Positions 35,757 through 45,264 of a DNA stretch of 64,000 bases are shown in pieces. The position numbers were made by a program, and so were the translations under genes. This DNA is from Paenibacillus sp. 32352. GTDB lineage: Bacteria; Bacillota; Bacilli; Paenibacillales; NBRC-103111. Positions within the stretch are counted from its first letter, which is position 1. Every line of letters begins with the position of its first letter. The notes under the pieces are model-generated. The model saw only the letters and a program-made list of their open reading frames with translations. It made no database searches and was not told the DNA's origin. Location: positions 248,001-312,000 of the forward strand of contig NZ_MZNT01000006.1 of assembly GCF_002042965.1 (NCBI RefSeq), in the 5' to 3' direction.

Positions 35757-36716
35757 ATGGTGGAATCGTTGAAGTCCATTTATCAGCGATATTTCGATGA
35801 AACGTTGTTTGGCCAAAAGAACGGAGTAACGTACAATCTGCGACCGGAGATCGGCGCCGGGAATGCCTGCAAGGTCACTACTTACAGCGGGATCGAAATC
35901 GTGTATCACGACATTCGTTATCATGAACCGTATCCTTTTTGTTTTGCTTCCAGAGGACGTATGGTTGAGCTTCAGTTTACTCTTTCCGGGGGGCGGCAGG
36001 TGAATGTGTCCGGTCATGATCATGAGACTCCGGTCGGGCAGGGTGCGCTTGCTTTAATTCAAGACTTTCAAGCACAGTTTTATCCCTCGGCACAAGAACC
36101 GTATGTTTCTCTATCGCTGGCCATTCCGGTTTCTCTATTTGATTATGCGGCTCATGAGTTGACGACTTCAACCAATACAAACTTTGAATTCGACCGGCTC
36201 CTGCAGGGGCAAACCTTCCGCCGCTATTGTTTTGAAAATGACGCCAGAAGCATGGTATTGGCGAAGCAATTAATCTCCGATTTTAAAGACGCCAATAGAT
36301 CCCCATTACTGATGGAAGCATCCGCATTGGAGTTACTGAACATGTATATGCTTCAATTATTCGAGCCTTCGCCCAGACCGGGCGGCTTGTCCAAAGGGGA
36401 TATCCAAAAACTGCATAGGGCTAAGGAAATACTTGAATCTTGTATGACCGACCCTCCTTCTCTGCTGGCCTTGGCCAAAATGGTCGGGTTAAACGACTTT
36501 AAACTGAAGACGGGATTCAAGGCATGTTTTGGAATGACCGTATTCGAGTATTTGAGACACGTTCGTCTCGAGCATGCGATGATGGTTCTGCGGAACCAAG
36601 AGTCCAATGTAACCGAAACTGCGATGATGGTAGGCTACAGCAACGTAAGCGCGTTTTCCGAGCAATTCATTCGGAAGTTTGGTATAAAGCCGTCGGAGAT
36701 AAAAAAATATTTTTAA
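35757..36716 (+). CDS. AraC-family regulator (PchR-like)
   Basis: 319 residues from ATG 35757 (AGAGGTGATT upstream); the earlier frame to 35670 is not needed. The N-terminal ~200 residues resemble PchR-type effector domains (EIVYHDIRYHEPYPFCFASRGRMVELQFTLSGGR). The C-terminal AraC HTH has ILESCMTDPPSLLALAKMVGLNDFKLKTGFKACFG and TETAMMVGYSNVSAFSEQFIRKFG. It is followed 100 bp on by an MFS exporter on the same strand, as in siderophore regulator/transporter pairs; an iron-siderophore role is inferred only. Confidence 0.82.
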   Translation: MVESLKSIYQRYFDETLFGQKNGVTYNLRPEIGAGNACKVTTYSGIEIVYHDIRYHEPYPFCFASRGRMVELQFTLSGGRQVNVSGHDHETPVGQGALALIQDFQAQFYPSAQEPYVSLSLAIPVSLFDYAAHELTTSTNTNFEFDRLLQGQTFRRYCFENDARSMVLAKQLISDFKDANRSPLLMEASALELLNMYMLQLFEPSPRPGGLSKGDIQKLHRAKEILESCMTDPPSLLALAKMVGLNDFKLKTGFKACFGMTVFEYLRHVRLEHAMMVLRNQESNVTETAMMVGYSNVSAFSEQFIRKFGIKPSEIKKYF

Positions 36717-36816
36717 TCCGTTTGACCGTAATGGATTCCGTTTCACGGGAGCGGTCCGTACCGCAAATCCCTTATACTCCTCTTCAAACAATACTATTGT
36801 GTAGAGGAGTGTAAGA

Positions 36817-38052
36817 ATGAACAAAATGAAGGGAAGCATTTTTTTCAGTGTTTTCGCAGCCATGCTGGGGCTTATGCTTATCGCGCCGATTACCCCCTCG
36901 CTTATACGAGAATTGGGCTTAAGGGAAATCCATTCCGGAATCCTTATTTCCGTCGGATCGATTATGATGGCGGTTATGGCTCCTGTATGGGGGAATATCA
37001 GCGATGTGAAGGGACGGAAGCCGGTAATCCTGATTGGGTTTATTGGTATATCCATCAGCACTTTATTGTTGGCGGTCACCTTCTACAGCGGTCTCCATCA
37101 CTGGCTTAGCGGCGGACTACTGCTGTCGCTGATGATCGTCACGCGAAGCTTGGTCGGGATGTTTATCCCGGCAATCCTTTCCTCCTCACAAGCTTATATG
37201 GGAGATGTGACGGAGGGGAAGGAAAGAGGAACCGGCATGGCGATCATTAGCGCGGCAAATGGGCTTGGGCTTATTCTCGGCCCGGCGATCGCCGGTGTAT
37301 TTACATTATTTGGTTTGCTGTGGCCTTTATATTTTGGAATTGGGATTGCAATAGTTGCCTATTTCATCACTCTGCTGCTGATGCCTGCAAAGAAACCGGC
37401 GACAGCGAAGGGGTCTGCCAAAGTCAGCCCATTTCAACCTGGTTTGCGCAATTATTTAATCGTGGCGCTAGTCACGATGATAGGAATCGTAACGATTCAA
37501 GTTATTGGAGGGTTTTATCTGCAGGATCAGCTGAGCCTCCCCTCCGATCAGCTGGCAAGAATAGTATCCTTCGGATTAATGCTTACGGGCATTGCCATGC
37601 TCTCTGCCCAAATCGTGCAGTCCAAATGGCTGAAATGGGGGCCGCGGCCGATGATCCTGCTCGGTTCCTTGATTCTCGTCGTAAGCATGCTCCTATTCCT
37701 TCTTACGGCTCACCTGCCGTTCTACTATTCGGCGTTTTTTGTTTTTGGATTAGGATCGGGCTTTATGATGACCGGATTTATGGCAGGCGCTTCTCTTTCG
37801 GTAAGCAGCGAACAGCAAGGAGGCGTTGCCGGCTTGGTTGCTGCCATGCAGGGAATCGCCGCCATCATCGCCCCTATTCTAAGCACCACTCTATATCAAA
37901 TGAATCGTTACAGCCCTATGGCCATGATAGCTGTCCTTACCACCCTCTTGGGCGCAGGGATGCTGGCCCGCTTGCGAAGGGAACCGGCTCATAGCGCTAT
38001 CAAGCGAATGGAAGGCCGGGAGATTCGGGCCGTCTCCGAAGATGCTAAGTAG
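36817..38052 (+). CDS. Major-facilitator-superfamily transporter (DHA1-like)
   Basis: 411 residues, 12 predicted membrane helices. Loop 2-3 has the MFS signature GNISDVKGRKPVILIG; ...NGLGLILGPAIAGVF in helix 5 matches the drug/proton antiporter motif C. Ribosome site AGAGGAGTG 7 nt upstream. Possible siderophore or drug efflux under the preceding AraC gene. It ends 23 bp from the convergent methyltransferase gene. Confidence 0.9.
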   Translation: MNKMKGSIFFSVFAAMLGLMLIAPITPSLIRELGLREIHSGILISVGSIMMAVMAPVWGNISDVKGRKPVILIGFIGISISTLLLAVTFYSGLHHWLSGGLLLSLMIVTRSLVGMFIPAILSSSQAYMGDVTEGKERGTGMAIISAANGLGLILGPAIAGVFTLFGLLWPLYFGIGIAIVAYFITLLLMPAKKPATAKGSAKVSPFQPGLRNYLIVALVTMIGIVTIQVIGGFYLQDQLSLPSDQLARIVSFGLMLTGIAMLSAQIVQSKWLKWGPRPMILLGSLILVVSMLLFLLTAHLPFYYSAFFVFGLGSGFMMTGFMAGASLSVSSEQQGGVAGLVAAMQGIAAIIAPILSTTLYQMNRYSPMAMIAVLTTLLGAGMLARLRREPAHSAIKRMEGREIRAVSEDAK

Positions 38053-38075
38053 GGCAGCGGCACCCCCTTTGAAGC

Positions 38076-38678
38076 TTACTTTTGAGAATCAAGAATAAAC
38101 ATAGATGCATCTTGTCCCATGAAAATTTTACTTCCGGTATAAAAGGTTCGGGATTGAATATCCCTATACCCTATTTTCGTCATGATGTTAGCCAGCTCTG
38201 CTTGATCAAATCCGTTATGAACGATATCTGACACTATGTTTTCATTTTTATTAAAATCTACAATCAGTAAATGGCCTCCTTCATTTAAAGCGTCAAATAA
38301 CCTTGATAAGACCAATTCGACGTCACTAATATGAAGGAGGACCTGCGCCATAAAAATATAGTCAGCCTGAAAATCCGATACACCTTCCTTCTCAAAATCA
38401 AAGCATAAGGTGTCTGCGTTTTGAATATCAGAGCGGGAGATTTTTTGCTTGATTTGATCAAGCATGTTTTGCGATGTATCCAGAAACAGCATGGATTTAA
38501 ACTCGTTTAGCAGGTTCATTCCGACAAGACCCGTTCCGCAACCAAAATCAATAGCATTCTTACTTTTAGTGTCAACTAGATAGGTGCGAATGGCCTCCGA
38601 TGATACCTTTGCAATTTGGATTCTTTCAGGGGTGTCGTATAGGTTAGCTATCATTTCAAACTTATCCGTATTTCCCAT
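38076..38678 (-). CDS. Class I SAM-dependent methyltransferase
   Basis: 200 residues, ATG with AGGAGAGAAACG upstream. Rossmann SAM-binding motif AIDFGCGTGLVGMNLL, then MLFLDTSQNML and YIFMAQVLLHISDVELVLSRLFDALNEGGHLLIVDFN. Soluble small-molecule methyltransferase type (UbiE/Methyltransf_11-like); the substrate is not readable. Single gene. Confidence 0.9.
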   Translation of the reverse strand: MGNTDKFEMIANLYDTPERIQIAKVSSEAIRTYLVDTKSKNAIDFGCGTGLVGMNLLNEFKSMLFLDTSQNMLDQIKQKISRSDIQNADTLCFDFEKEGVSDFQADYIFMAQVLLHISDVELVLSRLFDALNEGGHLLIVDFNKNENIVSDIVHNGFDQAELANIMTKIGYRDIQSRTFYTGSKIFMGQDASMFILDSQK

Positions 38679-39049
38679 TCGTTTCTCTCCTTCTGCCGTT
38701 AAATATGTTCTGACAGGTCCATCACGTTATGAAAATGAATTTCGCTCAACTATTCGATGACCTCTTCAACTACCATAATCTCAGAATCTGTAATCCTCAT
38801 GCAAATCATACCTGCTAACCAACTCTAAGTTTACAACAGGATTATCCGCGCTGCATCCCGTTCCCATGGAATATGCCAATGTAACGCCCTCTCCAATGCC
38901 TCCCATTCGGGCAAAACCTCAAGATCCTCATGCTCCAGATGGGGTTCAACCTCGAGGAAATGAACACGGCGTACATAATCATGGTTTTACCGTTTCTTTC
39001 AGAGCATATATTTAATACCGATATTTACTTAGGGAAGGGGACTGGACGA

Positions 39050-40915
39050 TTGCCTAAAAAAAGGGGTACATCAACAGGCTCTACAAAGTCATCGGCAGGC
39101 ATAAAGAACGATCGGAGAAAAGAGCTTTCTATAAACTCTCTTGACAATAAGCGCTTGAACAAAAGACCTAATTTTCTGCTAATCATAGTAGATGAGGAAC
39201 GCTATCCCCCTGTTTACGAAAGCACGGAACTGAAAACATGGCGTGAGCAGAACTTGCTGGCTCAGAAATTTCTTCGCAGCAATGGATTAGAGTTTCAACG
39301 TCATTATGCTGCTTCTGTCGCATGCTCCCCGAGCCGTGCAAGCTTATTTACAGGACATTATCCCTCCTTGCACGGAGTGACTCAGACAAGCGGCCCCGGA
39401 AAGGGACCTTTCGGGGACGGGATATTTTGGCTTGACCCGAACACAGTACCGACCATAGGAGACTGCTTTGAAGCTGCGGGATACCAAACCTTTTACAAAG
39501 GCAAGTGGCATATTTCGCATCCGGACATTTTGATTCCCGGTACTTATCAATCGTTTACAAGCTATGACCCGCAGACCGGCGTACCCGGACCGAAACGAGT
39601 CGATATTTATTTAAATGCGGACCGCCTTGCCAATTACGGGTTCCACGGATGGGTCGGCCCTGAGCCGCATGGCTCAAGTCCTCATGATTCCGGATCGTCG
39701 TCGGCCATCGGATTGGCAGGCAGAGACCAGGTGTTTGCGGCGGAAACCATAGAGCTGATCGAACGTCTGGACCGGGAGCAAAGAGAACATCCCTCGGCGG
39801 AACCAAAGCCGTGGTTCATTGTTTCCTCATTTGTGAACCCGCATGATATTACCTTGTTTGGAGAGATTACGCGGCAGCTTCCGCAATTCAACTTTGAAGT
39901 AGACCCAACGATCCCCGATATTCCTCCGCCTCCGACATGGACCGAATCCCTAAGCACGAAGCCTCGCGCTCAACGAAGCTATCGTGATCTGTATCCCCGG
40001 GTTTTCCAGCCTACCGGAAACTCGAGTTTCTACCGCCAGCTGTACTTTCAGCTTCAGAAAAACGTGGACCAGCAAATAGGAAAGGTACTGCAAAGCCTGC
40101 GCGACTCCTCTTTCTATCAAGATACGATTGTGATCTTTAGTTCAGACCATGGGGAGATGTTAGGCGCCCATGGCGGTATGCATCAGAAATGGTATAACGC
40201 TTATGAAGAGACCATTCATGTACCGCTGTTGATGCATAATCCCAAGCTGTTTAACGGCCGGAAAACAACGGATATACTTACCTCCCATGTAGATCTGCTT
40301 CCTACCATGCTTGGGCTTGCCGGAATTGACGCCGATGTGGTTCAACAAAGGTTAAAAAATGATCATACGGAAGTGCATCCCTTGGTTGGCAGAGATTTAT
40401 CTCCTTTGATCTTAGGGGAAGGCAAGCCGGACCGAGCCGGGGAACCTCTTTATTTCATGACGGATGATGACCCGACCACCAACACGGTCAAACATGGGCT
40501 CTTAGGAATCCCCTATGAACCTGTCGTACAGCCAAAGCATATTGAAACCGTGATTGCTGAGCTCCATACGAATGGACGCAGCGAGATTTGGAAGTATTCG
40601 GTTTACTTCGATAATCCCCAATTCTGGTCGAATCCGGTCATCCAGGATGAACAAACGCATCAGGCTCCAGCTCTATTAAAGGACGGAACCTTTCGCCAGG
40701 TTCAACAATCTATTTGCTTTACCACTATAAAAACAGAACCCGTCCCCAACCAATATGAATTGTATAATGTAACCGCAGATCCGCTGGAGGTCACCAATTT
40801 GGCGTTTCCGAGCAATGCCACGGACGAGTCCAGAAAAATTCAGAGGAGAATGTCCGTGCTGCTGAAGGAACAACGCCAGAAGAAACGACTGTCACCTTCC
40901 AGCGGCAATGTGTGA
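39050..40915 (+). CDS. Type I sulfatase
   Basis: 621 residues from a TTG at 39050 with AGGGAAGGGG upstream. The frame is open back to 38930, but that part is not sulfatase-like. Conserved: RPNFLLIIVDEERYPP (metal-binding Asp), ACSPSRASLFTG (the C-x-P-x-R motif whose Cys becomes formylglycine), GKWHISHP, and IFSSDHGEMLGAHGGMHQKWYNAYEE. Hydrolyses sulfate esters; the substrate is unknown. A Cys-type sulfatase needs a formylglycine-generating enzyme, not seen in this window. No signal peptide, so probably cytosolic. Confidence 0.9.
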   Translation: MPKKRGTSTGSTKSSAGIKNDRRKELSINSLDNKRLNKRPNFLLIIVDEERYPPVYESTELKTWREQNLLAQKFLRSNGLEFQRHYAASVACSPSRASLFTGHYPSLHGVTQTSGPGKGPFGDGIFWLDPNTVPTIGDCFEAAGYQTFYKGKWHISHPDILIPGTYQSFTSYDPQTGVPGPKRVDIYLNADRLANYGFHGWVGPEPHGSSPHDSGSSSAIGLAGRDQVFAAETIELIERLDREQREHPSAEPKPWFIVSSFVNPHDITLFGEITRQLPQFNFEVDPTIPDIPPPPTWTESLSTKPRAQRSYRDLYPRVFQPTGNSSFYRQLYFQLQKNVDQQIGKVLQSLRDSSFYQDTIVIFSSDHGEMLGAHGGMHQKWYNAYEETIHVPLLMHNPKLFNGRKTTDILTSHVDLLPTMLGLAGIDADVVQQRLKNDHTEVHPLVGRDLSPLILGEGKPDRAGEPLYFMTDDDPTTNTVKHGLLGIPYEPVVQPKHIETVIAELHTNGRSEIWKYSVYFDNPQFWSNPVIQDEQTHQAPALLKDGTFRQVQQSICFTTIKTEPVPNQYELYNVTADPLEVTNLAFPSNATDESRKIQRRMSVLLKEQRQKKRLSPSSGNV

Positions 40916-40975
40916 GGCTATTTTGAATGCCACGGACAGCTGTCTCAGCACCAATTTATCGCTATCCCAAGGTCA

Positions 40976-41010
40976 TAAAAGGCTCAGGATACGGCTCTGA
41001 GCCTCTTATT
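40976..41010 (+). terminator. Terminator of the sulfatase gene
   Basis: AGGCTCAG pairs with CTGAGCCT (8 bp), then CTTATTAT; preceded by an A run so it may act in both directions. Confidence 0.7.
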
Positions 41011-41017
41011 ATCAAAA

Positions 41018-41066
41018 ATTGCCGTCGCTCGCGGTAAGGTCTGCCATGCTGTCTGTAACGGCAATT
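41018..41066 (+). repeat. 44-nt hairpin element, copy D
   Basis: AATTGCCGT (41018-41026) pairs perfectly with ACGGCAATT (41058-41066). The inner 44 nt (41021-41064) align without gaps to 51348-51391, about 30 of 44 positions matching, concentrated at the stems (GCCGTC and GTAACGGCAA). Each copy follows a gene terminator. Confidence 0.5.
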
Positions 41067-41116
41067 GTTAAGGGACCCACTCCTGGAGGGTCGATTGCCG
41101 AAACATGATACGCAAA

Positions 41117-41160
41117 GAAAAAACAACCATCGACGACATGAACGTCGACAATGGTTGTTT
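41117..41160 (-). terminator. Terminator of SLH gene 1
   Basis: Minus-strand AACAACCATTGTCGAC pairs with GTCGTCGATGGTTGTT, followed by six T. The homologous terminator of the second SLH gene is at 63080-63121. Confidence 0.9.
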
Positions 41161-42038
41161 AGTATAACTGTTTACTTATCGATTAAATCGGTCGTCTTAA
41201 GCATTCTTTCAATCAGCGCTGCCGCTTCCGCCCGCGTCATGTTCTCTTGCGGCTTCAGCAGTTGACCTGCGCTGCCTTCGACAATGCCGGCGCGAATCAT
41301 CCGCGCCACCGTCTCGCGCGCCCAATCGGACAGATTCGCCGCATCGCCATATACCGAAAGCGTAGCTTTGATCTCTGCTTGGCTCAAGGCCGCACTCTGC
41401 GGTCTAACCAGGTTGTAAGCCCGGGCGATCATCGCGATCCCCTGCTCTCGGGTAATCTGCTGGTCGCCGCGGAACATACCGTCTTCGTAGCCTTCCACGA
41501 TGCCGAATTCGCTGGCAACGGATACGCCATTGTGATACCAGGCGGTGGAAGCAACATCATGGAACGCGTTCTGTGTTGCCTTCTGACCCATTAATCCCAT
41601 GCCCGTTGCAGCCATCACTGCAAATTCCGAACGGTTGATATTGCGGTCCGGCGAGAAGTCATTGTTCCCCGTTCCGGCAAGAATGAGTCTGGCGGCTACA
41701 TTATTAACCGTCATATGAGCCCAGTGGCTCTTCACATCACTGAAGTCCTGAGGATTCCAAATGACGGAGTAATTTCCATGGCTGCGTAAATCCTGAATCC
41801 TAGCAAAATACCGGTTGCTGATCTTCGTAACGACAGTCGGTACATGATTCACCGTTCCATCCGGGTTCACGATCACTCCGGTCGTAATCCGGTTCGGGTC
41901 GATGCCTTCAGGAAGCGCAATATATCTCGGCGCATACCCGCCCAATTGCTCTGAACGGATAGTCTGCCCTGCGCGGGAGAAGGCCAAGTCGAGACTAACC
42001 GGATTCACCAGCAGCTCATAGCCGCCGTTCACTGCACG
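41119..42038 (-). repeat. Near-identical 920-bp direct repeat, copy 1 (SLH gene 3' end)
   Basis: Covers the terminator and last ~289 codons of SLH gene 1. It matches 63081-64000 at a constant offset of 21,962. In the coding part I count nine base differences, all between about 41449 and 41646 and all silent; the rest of the coding overlap appears identical. The repeat continues past the right edge of the window by an unknown amount. Confidence 0.92.
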
Positions 42039-45000
42039 GCTGCGAGCGTTGTCGATGAGAGCTTGCTCTGAAAGCCGAATGTTAACATTCACGGCAATAT
42101 CGCCTAGTGCCGCATCGCCGAATTGTTTCGCGATCGCGCTAAGGTCCAGCTGGCTGCTAGGCACCGGATAGATGGCCAGCAAGTTCCCGATTTCCAGGCT
42201 CGAGCCGGTATCCTTCAGCTGCTTGACTATGGCTGCCGTTAAGCCTTGTACCTGTACATCGCCGTCACCCGGTACGCGAATCGCCAGATGCTGCGCGCCC
42301 CCTTGGGACAAGATGCCGTTGAGCTTATCTCCATCGATCTTCACAGTGGTAACACCGTCTTGCCCTGCCGTTTGTGTTGCAAACGAGGTTTGGTTATCGT
42401 TCACCGTCGTGACGATGTCGCCGGAATTAGAAGCACTGCCGCCTCCGCCCCCACCGCTTGGCCGGTTATTTCCGGAGGATGTTGCTCTAATGACGGTGAT
42501 TGTATATTCTTTGATACGGCCATCCCGGTCGGTCACTTTCACCGTTACCGTATTAACACCGGGGTTGAGCGGAAATGCTGCACTTGTTGCTCCACTGGCC
42601 ACTTCGCTGAAGGTACCTCCGTTAACGGCAATTTCGATCTTAGCGCCCGGATCGAGCGCTACAGGCGTCCATTGCAGCTGGTATACACTGCCGGACACGG
42701 TCATCGTGTAAGCTTCCTTGTCCGATTCGAAGGCCGGGTTCAAGCCGCCGGTGGATGGAGTGAGCGAGACCAGCTTGTTCGTGGTCCGGATGATTTCCAG
42801 CGTATAAGTCGTTTGCTTGCCGTCCGGACCGGTCACTTGCACCTGAATGGTATTCAAGCCTTCCTTAAGCGGAAGCTTGTTCCAGTCCGAAGCACCGACC
42901 GGGTTGCCGTTCAAGATAACGGCAACTTTGCTGCCCGGTTGGAGCGCTTGCGGGTCAATACCGATTGTAGTCACTTCGTTCGATACAACTGCTTTATAGT
43001 TCAACTGCCGGCCGTCGAATGCCGGAGTCAGTGCGACCGGTTTGCCGTTCGCATCGCCCACTTGGAGCGAGACAAGTCCGGGCTCGCCATTCACCGAAAC
43101 TAGACGATTGCGCGCATCGTTCAGCGCGGCTAGCGCCGCATTGACCTCAGCTTGCGTTGCATTCGGATCGTTCAATACCTTCTCGGCTTGCTTCAGCGCA
43201 TCCTGCAGCGCCTGCCAGCTCTCCGGCGTATAGGCTGCCGGGTTCAAAGATTCGCCGCTGATTTCGTCCGCTCTCTTCCGCAGCGCGGATTTGTCAACGG
43301 TCTTGCTTGGTTTCGTAATTTCAATTCGATACGTATTCTGCTGGCCGTTCGTGTGAGTAACAACAACTTCAATCACATTCAGACCCGGCTGAAGCGGCAA
43401 GTTCGCCCAATCCTCCGCATCTACCGATTGGCCGTTGAAGCTCACATTCACTGTACTATTCTCGTCCGCCGTCTTCGGAGCGATGGCGACGCTATATACG
43501 TCTTCCGTTACTGTCGCTGTATAGTTCAAATGCGACTGGCCGTCAAATGCCGGGGTCAACGTTAGAGGTTGGCCGGCTACTGCCGAAGGATTTCCATATA
43601 CCGCTGCTCCAACACTCGGGTTTAGCTCGCTAAGCACCGGCTCCTTCTTCACAAGATCTTTGCGAGCCGATTCCAAAGCAGCCAATGCATCATCAATCTG
43701 CTTCTGAGTGGCATTGGGATTGCCGAGCACATTCTGTGCATTCTTCAGTGCATCGTCTAACGCTTTCCAGCTTTTCGGTGTAAAGTCGACTGCTCGCAAG
43801 CTCTCTCGATTGATCTTATCGACCATTGCTTGCAGCTGCGTTTTATCAACAGACGGATCCGCTGCCGATACCGCACCAGTCGCCGCACTCGTCACGCTGC
43901 CTACCGCATGCGTATCATCAGCCGTGACAGCCACGGTGATGACTGCTCCCAAGTCGTCCGCAGTTAATGTATAGCTGGACCCCGTCGCATTCGTAATGGC
44001 GACTCCGTTACGATACCACTGGTAGGTCGGCACATTGCCTGTCGTCGTGTTCGGCGAATATGTAATTCCCGTTACGTTTGCCGTCAACGTCTGACCGACC
44101 TTGGCAGTTCCATCGATCGTTACACTGCCTCCCATCACCGGAAGCCCGATAACCTTGGTGGCAGAGATGTTACTAATGACACCGCGGTTATATTCGACAA
44201 TAACTCCCGGGTCTCTATATGTACTGCTGCCGTGTATATTAAGCACGGGTAAGTAACCTATTTTGGTATTATTTGTATCTAGCAAAAGTGTAAGATGGTC
44301 GTAGGATCCATTAGGTACAATTTCATTCGAGGTATCAAGTCCTGTTTGGTAACCCGTTGATACATACCTTGTGTAGCTACCAACAGAAGTGTCCCAATTA
44401 GGTGAGTAAGTTTTAGTCGCGCCTATGAAGCTTATAAAGTACCAGCTTCCCGACCAGAAACTCTTAAATTCTTTAAACATACTGGCAATCGCAAGCATTT
44501 CTCTAGGATTATCTTTTGCCGGTTCTACAAGATGTCCGTTAATGCTCGCCGCAATAGTCACAGCGTCCTTAAATGTCATGGTACCGTTACTTTCTCTTGC
44601 CACATATACAAAATGGCGTCCATTATAAGTACGCACAGAGGTTTTTCCATCGGTCAATGGCGCCCCTGGTGTTACATTGACAATGACATTTTGAGTCTGC
44701 CCCGAAACTGGTGTAAATGTCATGTTTCGAATAGCAGCTTGAATGTCTTCATACTTAGTATTACCCGAGAAATTGAACACTCTATTTGCGGGTGTGGATT
44801 TATCAGTAGTAATACCATTAATGGTTATACCATTAGTCAACTCAGTAATACCGCTAGACAGAGTTCCAAGTGTAATGGAGCCTCTATCTACAGCCACTGT
44901 AAAGTATCCGCCCTTTGTATCAACAACGCCTGTACTTCCGAATGCAGCGTTTGGCAGCTGATAGGTTGCCCCGGTTACTCCAACAGGATTCCCGAGATCA

Positions 45001-45110
45001 AGTGTCGGCGTTGCCGCTGCTTCTGCTTCTAATGGCTGAAAAGGGATCAGCGTCAATACCATAACGATTGCCATTAGAAGAGACAGCATTCTTCGATTAT
45101 TTAATTTCAA
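41172..45110 (-). CDS. Large SLH-domain surface protein 1
   Basis: 1312 residues; TTG start with GAAGGAGTG upstream. Signal peptide (MKLNNRRMLSLLMAIVMVL). Order: N-terminal ~330 residues of unknown fold; an Ig-like/Ig-associated repeat (GTAKVGQTLTANVTGITYSPN); two FIVAR-type helical segments (SWKALDDALKNAQNVLGNPNATQKQIDDAL and a second); cadherin-like beta-sandwich repeats (the ...YTMTVSGSVYQLQWTP pattern); a Gly/Ser linker (GGGGGGSASNSG); then three C-terminal SLH domains (FSDVKSHWAHMTVN, FHDVASTAWYHNGVSVASEFGIVEGYEDGMF, NLSDWARETVARMIRAGIVEGS) that bind pyruvylated wall polymer. Probably an adhesin-like or S-layer-associated protein. Its leader carries a c-di-GMP riboswitch. Confidence 0.92.
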   Translation of the reverse strand: MKLNNRRMLSLLMAIVMVLTLIPFQPLEAEAAATPTLDLGNPVGVTGATYQLPNAAFGSTGVVDTKGGYFTVAVDRGSITLGTLSSGITELTNGITINGITTDKSTPANRVFNFSGNTKYEDIQAAIRNMTFTPVSGQTQNVIVNVTPGAPLTDGKTSVRTYNGRHFVYVARESNGTMTFKDAVTIAASINGHLVEPAKDNPREMLAIASMFKEFKSFWSGSWYFISFIGATKTYSPNWDTSVGSYTRYVSTGYQTGLDTSNEIVPNGSYDHLTLLLDTNNTKIGYLPVLNIHGSSTYRDPGVIVEYNRGVISNISATKVIGLPVMGGSVTIDGTAKVGQTLTANVTGITYSPNTTTGNVPTYQWYRNGVAITNATGSSYTLTADDLGAVITVAVTADDTHAVGSVTSAATGAVSAADPSVDKTQLQAMVDKINRESLRAVDFTPKSWKALDDALKNAQNVLGNPNATQKQIDDALAALESARKDLVKKEPVLSELNPSVGAAVYGNPSAVAGQPLTLTPAFDGQSHLNYTATVTEDVYSVAIAPKTADENSTVNVSFNGQSVDAEDWANLPLQPGLNVIEVVVTHTNGQQNTYRIEITKPSKTVDKSALRKRADEISGESLNPAAYTPESWQALQDALKQAEKVLNDPNATQAEVNAALAALNDARNRLVSVNGEPGLVSLQVGDANGKPVALTPAFDGRQLNYKAVVSNEVTTIGIDPQALQPGSKVAVILNGNPVGASDWNKLPLKEGLNTIQVQVTGPDGKQTTYTLEIIRTTNKLVSLTPSTGGLNPAFESDKEAYTMTVSGSVYQLQWTPVALDPGAKIEIAVNGGTFSEVASGATSAAFPLNPGVNTVTVKVTDRDGRIKEYTITVIRATSSGNNRPSGGGGGGSASNSGDIVTTVNDNQTSFATQTAGQDGVTTVKIDGDKLNGILSQGGAQHLAIRVPGDGDVQVQGLTAAIVKQLKDTGSSLEIGNLLAIYPVPSSQLDLSAIAKQFGDAALGDIAVNVNIRLSEQALIDNARSRAVNGGYELLVNPVSLDLAFSRAGQTIRSEQLGGYAPRYIALPEGIDPNRITTGVIVNPDGTVNHVPTVVTKISNRYFARIQDLRSHGNYSVIWNPQDFSDVKSHWAHMTVNNVAARLILAGTGNNDFSPDRNINRSEFAVMAATGMGLMGQKATQNAFHDVASTAWYHNGVSVASEFGIVEGYEDGMFRGDQQITREQGIAMIARAYNLVRPQSAALSQAEIKATLSVYGDAANLSDWARETVARMIRAGIVEGSAGQLLKPQENMTRAEAAALIERMLKTTDLIDK

Positions 45111-45143
45111 CTTTTGTTCACTCCTTCATATAGAAATTCTCTC

Positions 45144-45203
45144 TCAAATTTCTCGCGAATCAGAAGAGTTGCCCCTCTCTTCTTTAAGCCATGCCCTTTT
45201 CAT
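45144..45203 (-). CDS. Candidate 19-codon upstream ORF
   Basis: ATG at 45203 preceded by TTGGAGGTGAGAG, a near-ideal ribosome site. It encodes MKRAWLKEERGNSSDSREI and stops at 45144, 33 nt before the SLH start codon. Two hairpins overlap it (AGAAGAG/CTCTTCT and AGAAATT/AATTTCT), so translating it could change access to the SLH ribosome site. A leader peptide is an inference. Confidence 0.45.
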   Translation of the reverse strand: MKRAWLKEERGNSSDSREI

Positions 45204-45264
45204 CTCTCACCTCCAACCAGAATACATTCGACATTAGCAACTCCCTCCTATTTTAGAAATTATT

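Noticed and set aside
38866..39015. 49-codon ORF before the sulfatase (MEYANVTPSPMPPIRAKPQD...)
   Set aside because: No ribosome site and no recognised similarity. It overlaps the upstream extension of the sulfatase frame and may be a chance ORF in a 370-bp gap that otherwise shows nothing.
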